DNA of 64,000 nucleotides from Aquarana catesbeiana (lineage: Eukaryota; Chordata; Amphibia; Anura; Ranidae). How positions within the stretch are numbered: the first letter of the stretch is position 1; each line of letters opens with the position of its first letter. The stretch is from the NCBI RefSeq assembly GCF_042186555.1, contig NC_133336.1, positions 187,388,599 to 187,452,598 on the forward strand, read 5' to 3'. The notes below the pieces were generated by a model that saw only the letters and a list, made by a program, of their open reading frames with translations, made no database searches and was not told the origin of the DNA. Below, one piece after another: positions 11,634 through 23,340 of this stretch. Position numbers and translations under genes: made by a program.

Positions 11634-11960
11634 GAGCCCTTTCACACTGCCAGCGCGGGGGCATCGTGGTAAAGTGCCACTCGTTTTAGCGGTGCTTTAT
11701 CGTTGTAAAAGTGCCCGCAAAGTGCCGCTGCCCATTGATTTTCAATGGGCATGGGCACTTTATTAGCAGTTTATACACCGTTCACAAAACGCCTCAAAGA
11801 AGCTGCTTGCGAACTTTTTTTGACGTCCTGCCAGCGCAGCGCCCCATTGTGAAAGCACTCGGCGTTCACACTGGGATTGCAGGTGAGGCTTTTTACTTTT
11901 TACAGGCGCTATTTTTAGCGCTAAAGCGCCTGAAAAATGCCTCCAGTGTGAAAGGGGGTC
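11634..11960. mobile_element. MITE, GAGCCCTTTCACACTG ends
   Basis: Ends GAGCCCTTTCACACTGCC and CCAGTGTGAAAGGGGGTC, flanked by TTA and TAA. Related to 30092-30423 and 22580-22980. Confidence 0.75.
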
Positions 11961-11963
11961 TAA

Positions 11964-12351
11964 TGCGCGTACACGCGAGCAGACTTCTCGTCAGGACTAA
12001 ACTCCGAAGGACTTTTCAACTGAGTTCCGACGAAACGGACTTGCCTACGCATGATCCCACCAAAGTCCGTTCGTTTCGAACGTGATGATGTACGACCGGA
12101 CTAGAAAAGGAAGTTCATAGCCAGTAGCTGCCCTTGCGCCGTTTTCAGTCCGTCGGACTAGCATACAGACGAATGTTTTTTTTCATAGGAATCGAGTCTG
12201 TCGGAAAGATTTGAAACCTGTTCTATTTCTAAGGTCCATCAGATTTTTCGACAGAAAAGGTCCGATATAGCCCACACATGATCAGAATGTCCGACGGATT
12301 TGTTCAGTCGGACCTTTTCTTCCGGAAAGGTCCGCTTGTGTGTACACGGCA
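11964..12351. mobile_element. Palindromic MITE, GTACACGC/GTGTGTAC ends
   Basis: Ends TGCGCGTACACGCGAGCAG and CGCTTGTGTGTACACGGCA, followed by TTA. It abuts the element at 11634-11960 directly. Confidence 0.7.
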
Positions 12352-12599
12352 TTAGAGCTCTCCCCGCTGCACTCTGCAGAGTGTAATTTCAGCTCTCCAC
12401 CCCCCCCCTTTTTTTTTTCGGAAATCTCAGACAAGCTTTGTACATTTTGGGCTTTGAACAGATGTAGAGAAGAGAAAATTGCAAATAAACAGGTATAACT
12501 TGTGTAGAAGGATTTTGTTTCATCTCTGTGTATAACCTGAGGATAGTCCCTTCACCGGGTATATGTAAGGGTTTAAAACCATTGTAATGCATTCTCTGC

Positions 12600-12992
12600 A
12601 CTCCCCCCCTCCCTTATACTTTTCCGAGCCCAATCTGGATCCAGTGATGTGCGTGAGATCAGCTGCTCTCCCAGCTTTCTCTCAATAGGCGCAGGCACAG
12701 CAGCCATTGGCTCCCGGTGCTGTCAATCACAGCCAGTGCGGGTGTAGTGTTAGGCGGGGCAGAGCTGTGCTTAGTGTGACTATGGACACACACAGATGGT
12801 TCGGGAGCGAGCCTGCACAAGGGCCCTCATTGCAAGTGGCTTGCTATGGTGGGGGAATGGGGGGAGGAGGAGCCAGGAGCACCAACGGGGCACCCAGAGA
12901 AGGAGGATCGGGGCTGCTCTGTGCAAAACCATTACACAGAGCAGGTAAATGTGACATGTTTGTTTAAAAAAAATGTACGTTTTACAATTACT
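12600..12992 (-). mobile_element. MITE fragment, AGTGATTGTAAAGG family
   Basis: Shares CAAAACCATTACACAGAGCAGG with 3421-3675 and ends TTTTACAATTACT before TTAA (12993-12996). Confidence 0.6.
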
Positions 12993-12999
12993 TTAATTG

Positions 13000-14090
13000 T
13001 TAATGCTCCCTCCATGCATATCAGTGAAGACTTTTCACATTTTTCATGTTTAGGGCTGTCCAGTAACATAAATAGGCTGCCCAAAATGTGGCGCACAGAC
13101 ATGAGTGAGCGCGCCTTCGCACCCGTGTAGTGTACAAGGACCAGACTTTATTCCAGTAGGGGGTCAGTGGGACAATCGAAAGAGTATCCAATGTGTTTTG
13201 GGGGGGGGGGGGGGTCCAAAAACATCTCCATCTTCATGGCTTGAGAATTGGAAAACCATGTACAGTATATGGACTGTAAGTGAACTGGACCTCTAATGGT
13301 ATTTCTTCCAGTGATGATCTGCCTAGGTCCTGTCAATGGCTACTTTGGTCAAAAAGAATTTTATTGTTCTAAAGTTCCAAATAATAAAACCATTGCATAC
13401 CAAGCAGGCATATCTAAAATTCAACTTCATCGCTACATTGTTTCAATGTTACTTGTGTATTTCCCATACCCCCCTCCCAAAAAAAAAAAACAAAAACATG
13501 CAGGGGGTATTAAACTATTTCCTGTTCTACCCAAAACTTAACCCCTTTGCGCCGGTGCCTTCCGACCCTTTTAAGGGGTTTCAGATGCCGCGGGCGGGGT
13601 TTATGATCCTGTGACTACTGTGATTGGCTTTCACATGATCAGAAGTAACGATCAAGAGCTTTCCGTTAATTGCCGGGGACATCAGCCCCCGCCCCCTTGG
13701 TCCCATGCAATCCTGATCTATCGGCACCACCACAGCCGCTCCACTGGTCTGGGGAGGGGGGGGGGTTGAAATTTCCACCTTTCTCCCTCTAACTCCATCC
13801 TGTGCTGCCAAAGCAGACCAGATGAATTGTGATTGGCTAGCGTTGTTACACAGAGTGTGCAGACCAGTCAGAATCCTTATGGTCTATCCTGGCAGCTCAG
13901 GATTTTCCGAGGGAAGTACAGCGGAGACCAGGGGATTGTGGTCTGGTGTTAGGTGACCTTTTTAGTGTTTCTGTAAAGGTGAACGCTTTAAAGGAAGTTC
14001 ATCATCCCTGGCATCCTCTTGGAAATACTGATTTCTTGGCTGTTTCTAGTGCGTCAGTGAATCGTAACGAGCATGCAGCAAGTGACGGTA
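13000..14090. other. Intron; decayed TTAA-family segment near 13541-13985
   Basis: 13541 onward (TTAACCCCTTTGCGCCGG) resembles the start of the large TTAA family seen at 34200 and 60999, but no right end is certain. Poly-G runs at 13201-13214 and 13755. No exon. Confidence 0.4.
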
Positions 14091-14096
14091 GAATTT

Positions 14097-14395
14097 TGTA
14101 AAGGAAATGTTTAAGTTCTGTATATAATTGTATTCTATTTTATATGTATTGAAAACTGTCCTCACTGTGCACACGGCACTAATAATGTTTTCATTACTTG
14201 TTTGTATTCTTTCGAGTCCTGATTAGAATTAGCCTGTCCATGTTACGCCCCCTTGTTACCATAAATGCACAATTGTAATATTAATGTGATACCTACGTAA
14301 TCATGTGTATAAAAACCTTCAATTGCCTCATAATAAAGCAGAACAGTTAATTGGAAAGATGTGGAGTGTATCTTTTGTGTCTGTTCCCTACTGCA
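14097..14395 (+). mobile_element. Probable solo LTR
   Basis: Begins TG (TGTAAAGGAAATG) and ends CA (CCTACTGCA). Has a TATA-like GTGTATAAAAACC at about 14306 and AATAAA at about 14332, followed by a GT-rich stretch: the order of an LTR promoter and polyadenylation site. No clean target duplication (GTAGA/GTAGT is the best) and no internal retroviral sequence nearby. It could be another repeat type. Confidence 0.45.
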
Positions 14396-15114
14396 GTAGT
14401 TATTGATATTTGGAACGTCTAATCAGTATGAGGATAGGAGTTGCCTATCTATAAATTCCCATGTCAAATTTCTACCACTCATACATGTTCTGGCTCAGCT
14501 TTGAATCTGTTGGATTAGCATGACAGCTAGGTAGGTAGTGTTTTCACAGTGAGATCTCGGTGCAGCGGTCTCCTTGTTTGTCTCGGCTCCAGAAGGCTTT
14601 TTAGTTTTGGATGGAGTGGTGAAGATATAGAACCCTGTCTGGTTATTATTGCTGGCTTTGTCCCCACTGTGGAAGAGTTCCTCGCACTTTCTGGTTGGTC
14701 AGTGGGGCATGAGATGAAGTGTGGCGGGGCAGAGACGGCAAAAAAAAAAATTTTTTTTTTTTTTTTTTGGAGAGTAGAGAGAAGGGTTAGTACCTCTGTC
14801 TGGATTTTTTTTTTTTTATATATATCCTTATCAGGAATCCACACTTGATTGGTGTCACCAGAACACTGAGGGACAATTTGACTTGTGGAGACAGAACAAT
14901 GAAACCTTTAATAGACGTTATTAATGGAAACTGGAGTGTAGAAATGCGGGAGCTTCTATTACCGATTTTGTTTTTAGAGCTGCAGAGGCCGTCATCCTGA
15001 TCCTGCTTTCAGAGCCTGGAACAAGTATAGAAAGTCCCAGCTCCCATCCGCGTGTTTGTTTCAGGTGGTTCACTAGATAAGGAAGTGAGGATTGGAATGA
15101 TGGTCCTGCATCCC
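14396..15114. other. Intron, nothing recognised
   Basis: A and T runs around 14740-14820. No exon or clear element. Confidence 0.4.
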
Positions 15115-15763
15115 GCACCTCCATATCGGGTTGGACCCCCTTTTGCCCTCAGAACTGCCTTTGTTCTTCGTGGCATAGATTCAACAAGGTGTTGGAAACA
15201 TTCCTCAGAGATTTTGCTCCATATGATATGATGGCACCACACAGTTGCTGCAGATTTGTCGGCTGCACGTCCATGATGCAAATCTCCCATTCCACCACAT
15301 TCCAAATGTGCTCTATTGGATGAGATCTGGTGAGTGTGGAGGCCATTGGAGTACAGAGACCTCATTGTCCAGTGGTGAGATGATTGGATCTTTGTGACAT
15401 GGTGCATTATCCTGCTGAAGGAGCCATCAGAAGATGTGTACACTGTAGTCATAAAGGGATGGACATGGTCAGCAACAATACTCAGGTAGGCCGTGGTGTT
15501 TAAACGATGCTCAGTGGGTACTAAGGGGCCCAAAGTGTGCCAAGAAAATATCCCCCACACCATTACACCACCACCAACCTGAACCGTTGATACAAGGCAG
15601 GATGAATCCATACTTTCATGTTGTTTACACCAAATTCTGACCCTACCATCTGAATATCGCAGCTGAAATCAAGACTCATCAGACCAGGCAATGTTTTTCC
15701 AATCTTCTATTGTCCAATTTTGGTGATCCTGTGCAAATTGTAGCCTCAGTTTCCTGTTCTTAA

Positions 15764-16268
15764 AGCGGAGTTCGGCAATTTTTTAATTTTTTTTTTAAAA
15801 AAGTCAGCGGGTACAAATACTGCAGCTGCTGACCTTTAAAATAAGGACACTCACCTGTCCAGGGCGCCCGCGATGTCGGCACCCAAAGCTGATCTCTCCC
15901 TCGGCTCTCGGGTGCTGCCGCCGCCATCTTTGGTTAGGGAACCAGGAAGTGAAGCCTTGTGGCTTCACTTCCTGGTTCCCTACTGCGCATGCGCGACCCG
16001 CGCTGCGCGATAATATTGGTCCCTGCTGTCTTCTGGGACCTGTGTGTCTCCCAGAAGACAGCGGGGGACAGCAACGGAGAAGGCGCCGGAAGTGGCGTAG
16101 ATACCCGCGGGTGGCTTGGGTATCTATGCCCGGAAGTGGGAGAAAAATACCTGTATTAGACAGGTATATGCTCCTCCTACCCCCTGAAAAGTGCCAAATG
16201 TGACATTGGAGGGGGGGGGGGGCAGGATTCCGAAAAGCGGAAGTTCCATTTTTGGGTGGAACTCCGCT
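15764..16268. mobile_element. MITE, AGCGGAGTTC/GAACTCCGCT ends, TTAA TSD
   Basis: Ends AGCGGAGTTCGGCA and GGTGGAACTCCGCT, flanked by TTAA (15760-15763) and TCAA (16269-16272). It interrupts the Tc1 sequence between CTGTTCTT and CTGACAGGAG. Related to 33189-33665 and, in outline, 42690-43090 and 54219-54710. Confidence 0.85.
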
Positions 16269-16584
16269 TCAACTGACAGGAGTGACATCTGCTTCAAGGT
16301 TTGATGTGTTGTGCGTTTAGAGATGGTGTTCTGCATGCCTTGGTTGTAATGAGTGGTTATTTTGAGTTTCTGTTGCCTTTCTATCATCTCCAACCAGTCT
16401 GCCCATTCTACTCTGACATCAACAAGGCATTTTCCTCCACACAACTGTCACTCATTGGATCTTTTTTTCTTTTTCAGACCTGAGAGATGGTTGTGTGTGA
16501 AAATCTGAGTAGATCAGCAGTTTTTGAAATCCTCAGACCAGCCCATCTGGCACCAACAACCACGCCACGTTCAAAGTCACTTAA

Positions 16585-16794
16585 AGCGGAAGTAAACCCA
16601 TCCATAAAGTTTAATTTCTGGCATGTGCTGCAAATGTAACACTCCCATTGGTTGTGCTCTCAACCAAACGGTCAAACCATCCAATGGTTGGTGTCATAAC
16701 TGATCACATGTGCAGCATCATGGCAGTTGTAGATTAAACAGAGGCAAAGATGGCAGCTTCCTTGGCTGAAAACGATAGGGGGCTTACTTACACT
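16585..16794 (+). mobile_element. 210-bp MITE, AGCGGAAGTAAACCC end, TTAA TSD
   Basis: TTAA at 16581-16584 and 16795-16798; removing it restores GTCACTTAAATCCCC, the usual Tc1 sequence. A reversed second copy is at 31040-31254. Confidence 0.9.
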
Positions 16795-16969
16795 TTAAAT
16801 CCCCTTTCTTCCCCATTCCGATGCTCGGTTTGAACTTCAGCATGTCGTCTTCACCACATCTAGATGCCTAAATGCATTGAGTTGCTGCCATGTGATTGGT
16901 TACTTAGCAATTTGTGTTACCAAGCAATTGAACAGGTGTACCTAATAATAAAGTGGCTGGTAAGTGTAT

Positions 16970-18440
16970 GCAGCGGCTGCCCCCCCTCCCCCCTTTCTTT
17001 CTTTTTTTTTTTTTGTCCTGTTGCCTCTTTTGAATAGAAAGTTCAGACTTGGGGGAGTTTCTTGTTCCTGATTAGTGACTGAAGTCCAAGGATCGGCATG
17101 ACATCCAGACATCTAATGTTTTCAGATAGAGGCTGCCCGTCATAAACCCAACAAATAACTTGCTCTTTAGTTTTGCTTTTGGGGGAACTAAAACAATCCA
17201 AATACGGGAACACACTGAATCGCGGACAATGGACTTCTGGAGTCCTAAATTGTGCAAAGAGAAAAGCGGGGACAGCGGGTACAGCTGTCTTGTGCATGAA
17301 ATTAAAATCCTCTATTCATAAGGATACAAATGGACGTCATTGCTCTCTCTCACCCTCCGGTGGGTCCCCCACCACTTTGCAGTGATCCAGGGCACTAATC
17401 CCAGAGGACTACTGCAGGCGCACTGCTGGCCACTGCCTGATGACATTCCTTTGCTGCAGGCTCTGTTATGTGACTTCTCCCTGGAGCTGGCTGTAAGAGG
17501 CTGCCCTTGTATCTCTCTCAGGGCGGGCGACTTTATTAGGTGTTGGCAGTTTCTTAAATGAAGTTACTTGTTGATAAGCTGGAGGCGGAGGAATCTAGAT
17601 GTGATCACAGGAAGCACGGAGCTCGAGGAGGCATCACCAGCGTGGAAAAGTCACCGGAAGGTGAGCATTCGGTAGAAGTACGGCCGATGAATAGTGTTGA
17701 CTCTCTGCTTTTTTTATACTTTGCAGCTATAAAGCCCAGCAGTGGGACACGAGAGTCCCTACAGTACTGCACAGGCCTTTGCAAGGTCAGGTGTTTCCTT
17801 TTTGTTGGAGTTTCCCTTTAGTGCTGCATAGCAAATAAACAAGTACGCCAGGCCTTATTCACACTGTCAATATAAAATCTGAGTTCATATGTGTTTTAAA
17901 GGATACTTATAAATGCATGTAATGATTTTTCAGTGCTGTGCAGTCAGTTTAGCTGCGTTTAGAGAAGACCGTCCGTAACTAATTGTACATTCAGGTTTCA
18001 ATACAGAAATGAAAACACAGCTAAACCCACTTTATCTGAAAGCGACCATAAACCCAAAACTGTCATATATTGCAGCTTACCAACCATTAAAGCGTTTGTT
18101 AACCCAAAAAAATAAAGATCCTGCTCGTTTAAAGCATGTCATACAGCACAGTGCTTATGCTGTGTCATTTGGCCCCCTGTATCACCTGAAATACCTGGCT
18201 GATCCTGCTAGTTTCTAAATCTCCCCCCCCCCCCCCCCCCGCGCCCCCCCGTACGCTGACCCTGATATATCAGGGCTGCTGAGCCCTGACACTGTTTTCA
18301 GTGTGCGTGCCTCTGTCATCAGCAGCCTGCTCTGTGTCTCCTCTCCTCCATCTTCTCTCCCCTCCCCTCTCTGCCTGTCAGCTCCGTGTCTGCGCTGCCC
18401 CCTCCCGTCCTGCTGCTGAAGTTACTGTTTTCTTTTTAAT
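16970..18440. other. Intron, no confident element
   Basis: Unique-looking sequence with a C run at 18223-18248. No exon. Confidence 0.4.
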
Positions 18441-18958
18441 ATAATCCTCTGTTTTTTTTAATGTAATGGCCCCCTGTGACTGTGCTTTATAAAAATAATG
18501 CTGTATATACCTTGTTTACAGAGCGCTGATCGGCGCTCATTGACCCGCCTCTCTTGGCTCAAGAGATGCAGCGGGCGGGGCCGCCTCTCTCCTCCTCCTC
18601 CTCCTCCTCCTCCCTCCTCCCTCCTCCCTCCTCCCTCCTCCCTCCTCCCTCCTCCCTCCTCCCTCCTCCCTCCTCCCTCCTCCCTCCTCCCTCCCCCCTT
18701 CTCCTCCTCCCCCCTTCTCCTTCTCCTCCTCCCCCCTTCTCCTTCTCCTCCTCCCCCCTTCTCCTCCTCCTCCTCCCCCCTTCTCCTCCTCCTCCTCCTC
18801 CTCCTCCTCCCCCTTCTCCTCCTCCTCCTCCTCCTCCTCCTCCCCCCTTCTCCTCCTCCTCCTCCCCCCTTCTCCTCCTCCTCCTCCCCCCTTCTCCTCC
18901 TCCTCCTCCCCCCTTCTCCTCCTCCTCCTCCCCCCTTCTCCTCCTCCTCCTCCCCCCT

Positions 18959-18994
<36 letters not shown>

Positions 18995-19040
18995 CCCCCT
19001 CCTCCTCCTCCTCCTCCTCCCCCCCCTCCTCCCCCCCCCC

Positions 19041-19071
<31 letters not shown>

Positions 19072-19369
19072 TTCTCCTCCTCCTCCTCCCCCCCCCTTCT
19101 CCTCCTCCTCCTCCCCCCCCCTTCTCCTCCTCCTCCTCCTCCTCCCTTCTTCTTCTCCTCCTCCCCCCCCCCTTCTCCCTTCTTCTTCTCCTCCTTCCTC
19201 CACTGACTGACATCAGTGGGGGATCCCTAGCCCTGCCCACTGCATCTGTTGGGCAGAGAGAGGCGGGTCAATGAGCGCAGATCAGCGCTCTGTAAACAAG
19301 GTATATGCAGCATTATTTTTATAAAGCACAGTTACTGGAGGCCATTGCATTAAAAAAACAGAGGATTAT
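18441..19369. mobile_element. Large inverted repeat enclosing a CT-rich tract
   Basis: Arms 18441-18556 and 19254-19369 are inverted copies: ATAATCCTCTG...ACCTTGTTTACAGAGCGCTGA against TCAGCGCTCTGTAAACAAGGT...CAGAGGATTAT. The loop is the microsatellite at 18590-19200. Probably a MITE with an expanded core. Confidence 0.8.
18590..19200. repeat. (CCT/CTC)n with C runs, about 600 bp
   Basis: Almost pure pyrimidine on the + strand: CTC triplets, CCTCCCT blocks, and C runs up to about 17. Open frames on both strands here are an effect of the triplet repeat. Confidence 0.97.
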
Positions 19370-19377
19370 GTAAAAAT

Positions 19378-20348
19378 ACATTGGTGGGCTATTGGAAAGT
19401 CCTGGACTTTCAGTGGTTGTACCAGGATAATCACCCCGGTATCGATTTTAGAGCCGGCGGTCGGCTCTCTTGTAATAGCAATCAGAGTGGCTCACTAGCC
19501 GCTGGATTGGTATTACAAGCAGTGGGAGGGGATGTCCCCACCCCAAACCTTTAGATATCCTTTAAAGCCAAGGAGCTGGGCAGAAAATTGATGGCCAAGC
19601 AGCGGCTGCATCCAATCAGTTCCAGCCGCTGCTTGGGTATTTTGATAGCCAGCGGACGCCCACTGTCAGAATACAGTAAATTTAGCGGGAGAGTCGTCCG
19701 TCCGCACTGTATAGCGTGGATGGAGGAACCTGTTCAAATATTTCCTGAGCTGAAGGAATCCATCGATCTGCTGGATACATATGGCCAGCTTTAGAGGAGT
19801 ACAGAAGCGTTCTCTTCTATTCTGCATTCCAGAGCAGACAGATAGCGCTGGACTCCCGCCACATCCTTGGATCTGGCACTGGTTGAGGAATGAAGATGAT
19901 GACTCTGGATGTCGGTGCGAGGCGTACAGGCCGTGTAATTAACAGCATATGATTCTGGGACCGCAAGTGTTTGGGTTTATGTGCGTAGGGCGGAGCGGCA
20001 GGGAGAGAGCTGTGCGTTTTTGGCAGCGATTGTTTCTGTAAACATGTTTGTCTATGGAGAAGGTTCACTTTACTGCTGGAAGCGTGGAATCTCCGTGTCA
20101 GTGGGAGTTATTATTATATATAATGCTGTGTGATTGGCTTAAAGCTAAACTCTGGGCACACAGCTAAACACACACATGAAGTTTACATATATAATTATGC
20201 ATGTGGTTTTTCCTGTCCATCCAGTCCTGCGTTTTACATTGTCAGACAGTGCAGGCTGCCTGTGGTGACCTGACTTTTTTTTTTCTCTGCTACAGGTAAG
20301 AAATTCAGCCAGGGGTCACATTCCTGCTCCCAGATTATGTCTGGACGG
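19378..20348. other. Intron, nothing recognised
   Basis: No exon, tandem repeat or readable element end. Confidence 0.4.
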
Positions 20349-20351
20349 TTA

Positions 20352-21383
20352 GGCTGCGTTCACACCAGAGTGTAGCGTCTTTGAGAGCTTTTCCAGCGTT
20401 TTTATGCACGATTTTAGCACGTTTTTGCTCGAATTTCTGCATTTGTATGCAGCGTTTTTGAGCTTCGCCTTTTTTTTTTTATTAGCCAATAGAGAAAATT
20501 GTTTTCTATTGCATCATTTGTTGCTAGGTATTTCAGCTTTTTTTAGCTTTATTAGCTTTTCTTTCTTCTATTATTATTATTTATCTATTATAATGTTTTT
20601 TTTCGTTAGGATAAAGGGCTTAGGGTTATTTATTTTATTCTATTTTTATTTTATTATATGAATAATGAATACATGTAAAATAAACACACAAATAAAAATA
20701 ATAAATAAAAAAATGCAATAAAATAAGGGGTTTGAGTTAGGTTAGGGTTATTTTATTGTATTTTTATTGTATTATACGAATCATGAATAAATGTAAAATA
20801 AATACACAAATAAAAATCATAAAAAAAATGCAATAAATTAATACAAAGTAACAATAAATAATTAACCCTTAACTTTAACCCTTACCCCTTAAAAAATAAA
20901 ATTAATAAATAACTAAACTCCCTAACACAAAAGAAATTATTACTATTTATTTTTTGTTCGAGTCTGAGTAGTGTTGTTTTTTTTATTATTAATAATACAT
21001 TTTTTTCAAGGTTAGAGGTTAATATTTATTAATGTATTACATATTATTCATTATGATTTTTATTGGTGTATTTATATTACATTTATTCATATATTATTAC
21101 TATTTTATTTTTTACTTTTTTTCATTTGAGCAGCAAATCGTGCAAAAAAAAAAAAAAGCGTGAGTGGCGCGTTTCCATTCATTTCTATAGGAATACAAAC
21201 GCGCCCAAATCTGCCCGATTCGAGCGACACAAAAAGCTCCAGAACTTGTTTGCGTTTCAGGCGTTTGGCTCAAGGTGACTTGGAGTGGAGATGTGAACCA
21301 TCTCCGTAGAGAAAAATCGTTTTTTTTTCTCCTCCAGCCTTTTTGAGCTTCAAGCAGATAATTGCTCGGGTGTGAATGGGGCC
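20352..21383. mobile_element. 1-kb MITE, GGCTGCGTTCACACC ends, TTA TSD
   Basis: Ends GGCTGCGTTCACACCAGAG and CGGGTGTGAATGGGGCC, with TTA at 20349-20351 and 21384-21386. The core is very AT-rich with repeated TTTATT and AATAAATAC motifs. Confidence 0.8.
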
Positions 21384-21386
21384 TTA

Positions 21387-22124
21387 GAGCATGCTTACAC
21401 TAGTGGCAAGGGCTGACACTCCTCTATAAAGCGACCCACGCTTGGATCGCTTTTCAGAGGCATTCGACATGTGGTGATCTCATCTCCTCACCGCCTGTTT
21501 TAACCCTCTATATGCCAAAGCCGCATGCATTGAAGGCGGTTGCAGAGCGACCCCCTATGACTTGAAAGGGGTGCACCTGTATCGTATCGGTGCAGATGCT
21601 AAGCATTTGCACAAGTACTTATGCAAATGCTCTGATACCTGAAACTGTTGCTTTTTGCGGTGTAATTTGAGTCCATATGAAATGAATGGGCTTGAACAGG
21701 AATGTGGTGCGACTCCTGTCTGAATCGCATGCAGTTTCCCACAAAGCTCCTGTGTTGCTTTTGTGGTGCCATTAAGAAATAATTGCATCGCAAATGCATC
21801 CTACTGCGATTCTGGAATCGATAACAAAACGGTCAGGTGTGAGTGGACTATCGTGCTAAAACTGAAAAGTGAAAAATCTTGGTGAGCGACGTTTTTGAGC
21901 GTTTATCAGCATTAGAGCGTTTTTACAGCTGAAAAACGTCTCTCAGAACCCACTGGTCCTGGGTTTTTTTTTTTTTTACAGCTTAAAAACGCCTATGCCA
22001 TTTGCAGCTCAAAAACGCCTAGGTGGGCATGAAGCCATAGACTAACATAGACAGGCGTTTTTAAGCTGCAAAAAAATGCTCAAAAAAGCGGCTGTAAAAA
22101 CATCCGTGTGCATGAGGCCTTAAA
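21387..22124. repeat. Decayed MITE fragments
   Basis: About 21387-21850 has a GCTTACACT/GGTGTGAGTGG pair of ends; about 21890-22124 matches the right half of 52648-53216 and ends GTGCATGAGGCC then TTA. 22122-22200 is the end of a CCACTTCAGCC-family element (GGGGCTGAAGTGG). Confidence 0.5.
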
Positions 22125-22579
22125 GCGACACAGTGCCGTTTTGCAAAAAAAATGCCCTGGTCATTAAGGGGGTAAAACCTTCTGGGGCTGAAGTGGTTAA
22201 TTGAACAAGCTGAAGTTAGAAGTTGATTAGCTGCGCCAGATTTTTGCACTCTCCTGGTTTAGTAAGGCTCCGTTCGCACTAGTGCGAGGAGTTATGTGAC
22301 TTTGGACACAGTCGCATGACCAGTCGCAGCCTATTGATTTCAATGGCACCTGTTCCAATCTATGCCAGTTAAAGTCCCAGTGACTTTGAAAAGGTTCCTG
22401 CTAGAGCTGCACAATTAATCGTTAAAAAAATTGTGATCTCGAGTCAACCCCCTTGACGATCTCTATTGCAGAGGTTGCCGATTCTTTCAACAAGTGGAGA
22501 GACTTATCTGCTCACTCAGCTGTCAAAAGAAAACATCCGGGCAGTCTGCCACGTTTTTAACATGAAACATTGTAACTAA

Positions 22580-22980
22580 GGCTACTTTCACACTGAGGCG
22601 CTTTGCAAGCGCTAAAGTGCTAAAAATAGCGCCTGCAAAGCGCCCTGAAAGAGCCGCTCTATTCACTCCAATGTAAAAGCCCCGAGGGCTTTCACGCTGG
22701 AGCGGTGCGCTTGCGGGACGGTCAAAGTCCTGTAAGCCGCATCTTTGCAGCGCTATAGGAGCGGTGTATTCACCGCTGCTAAAGGGCCCCTTTCCATTGA
22801 AAACAACGGGGCAGCGCTGCAAAGCGCCGCTGCAGCGATGCTTTGCGGGCGGTTTTAACCCTTTTTCGGCCGCTATCGGGGGGTTAAAATTACCCCGCTA
22901 GCGGCCGAATAGCGCCGCTAAAACAACGGTAAAGCAGCGCTATAGCGCCGGCGCCTGCCCACCCCAGTGTGAAAGTAGCC
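22580..22980. mobile_element. MITE, GGCTACTTTCACACTG ends, TAA TSD
   Basis: Perfect ends GGCTACTTTCACACTG and CAGTGTGAAAGTAGCC, flanked by TAA at 22577-22579 and 22981-22983. Rich in AGCGC-type motifs. PIF/Harbinger-like target. Confidence 0.9.
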
Positions 22981-23204
22981 TAACTCTTCCTTCTTGGATC
23001 AAAGGGATAAACTTCTGAGTGTGAAAAAAAAATCCAGACAGACTGCCAAGTTTTTAAACAAGGTGTAAATGCAGGAAGTTTAACCACTTAAAGTCTAAAT
23101 CTTTTTCTGACACTTGTTTCTTAAGTTAAAATCAATATTTTTTTGCCAGAAAATTACTTGGAACCCCCAAACATAATATATATATTTTAGCAGAGACCCT
23201 AGGA

Positions 23205-23340
23205 CAGTGATGGCGAACCTTGGCACCCCAGATGTTTTGGAACTACATTTCCCATGATGCTCCACTACACTGCAGAGTGCATGAGCATCATGGGAAATGT
23301 AGTTCCAAAACATCTGGGGTGCCAAGGTTCGCCATCACTG
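23205..23340. mobile_element. Near-perfect 136-bp hairpin MITE
   Basis: CAGTGATGGCGAACCTTGGC mirrors GCCAAGGTTCGCCATCACTG, and the arms pair for about 55 bp each with a short loop near 23270. Flanks ccctagga / acctaggg agree at 6 of 8. hAT-like. Confidence 0.9.

Larger units (their letters stand above)
11397..12583. mobile_element. TTAA MITE (TGTAAACCTCTGAG family) split by two adjacent MITEs
   Basis: Starts after TTAA 11393-11396 with AGTGATTGTAAACCTCTG. It matches 27070-27564 up to CTTCCCTCCAATC and again from GAGCTCT...GCAGAGTG onward; the intervening 11634-12351 is inserted. Confidence 0.75.
15115..16968 (-). pseudogene. Tc1-like transposon fossil with decayed transposase
   Basis: Minus-strand peptides include VMVWGIFSWHTLGPLVPTEH and HPIEHIWNVVEWEI, parts of a Tc1/mariner DD34E transposase (the second is the PDLNPIEHLW region holding the catalytic Glu). 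Frameshifts interrupt it between the two. The right end, GGTGTACCTAATAATAAAGT then GGCTGGTAAGTGTA, is the terminal sequence known for this vertebrate Tc1 family. The left terminal repeat is not seen. Two MITEs (15764-16268, 16585-16794) are inserted in it. Not functional. Confidence 0.9.

Noticed and set aside
15009..15611. 200-codon minus-strand frame as a live transposase
   Set aside because: Frameshifts scramble the second catalytic Asp region and the N-terminal half is interrupted by two MITEs; it is a fossil.
18458..19274. Very long open frames on both strands (up to 260 codons)
   Set aside because: They are the triplet CTC/GAG microsatellite read in several frames, with runs of Ser, Pro, Leu, Arg, Glu or Gly only.
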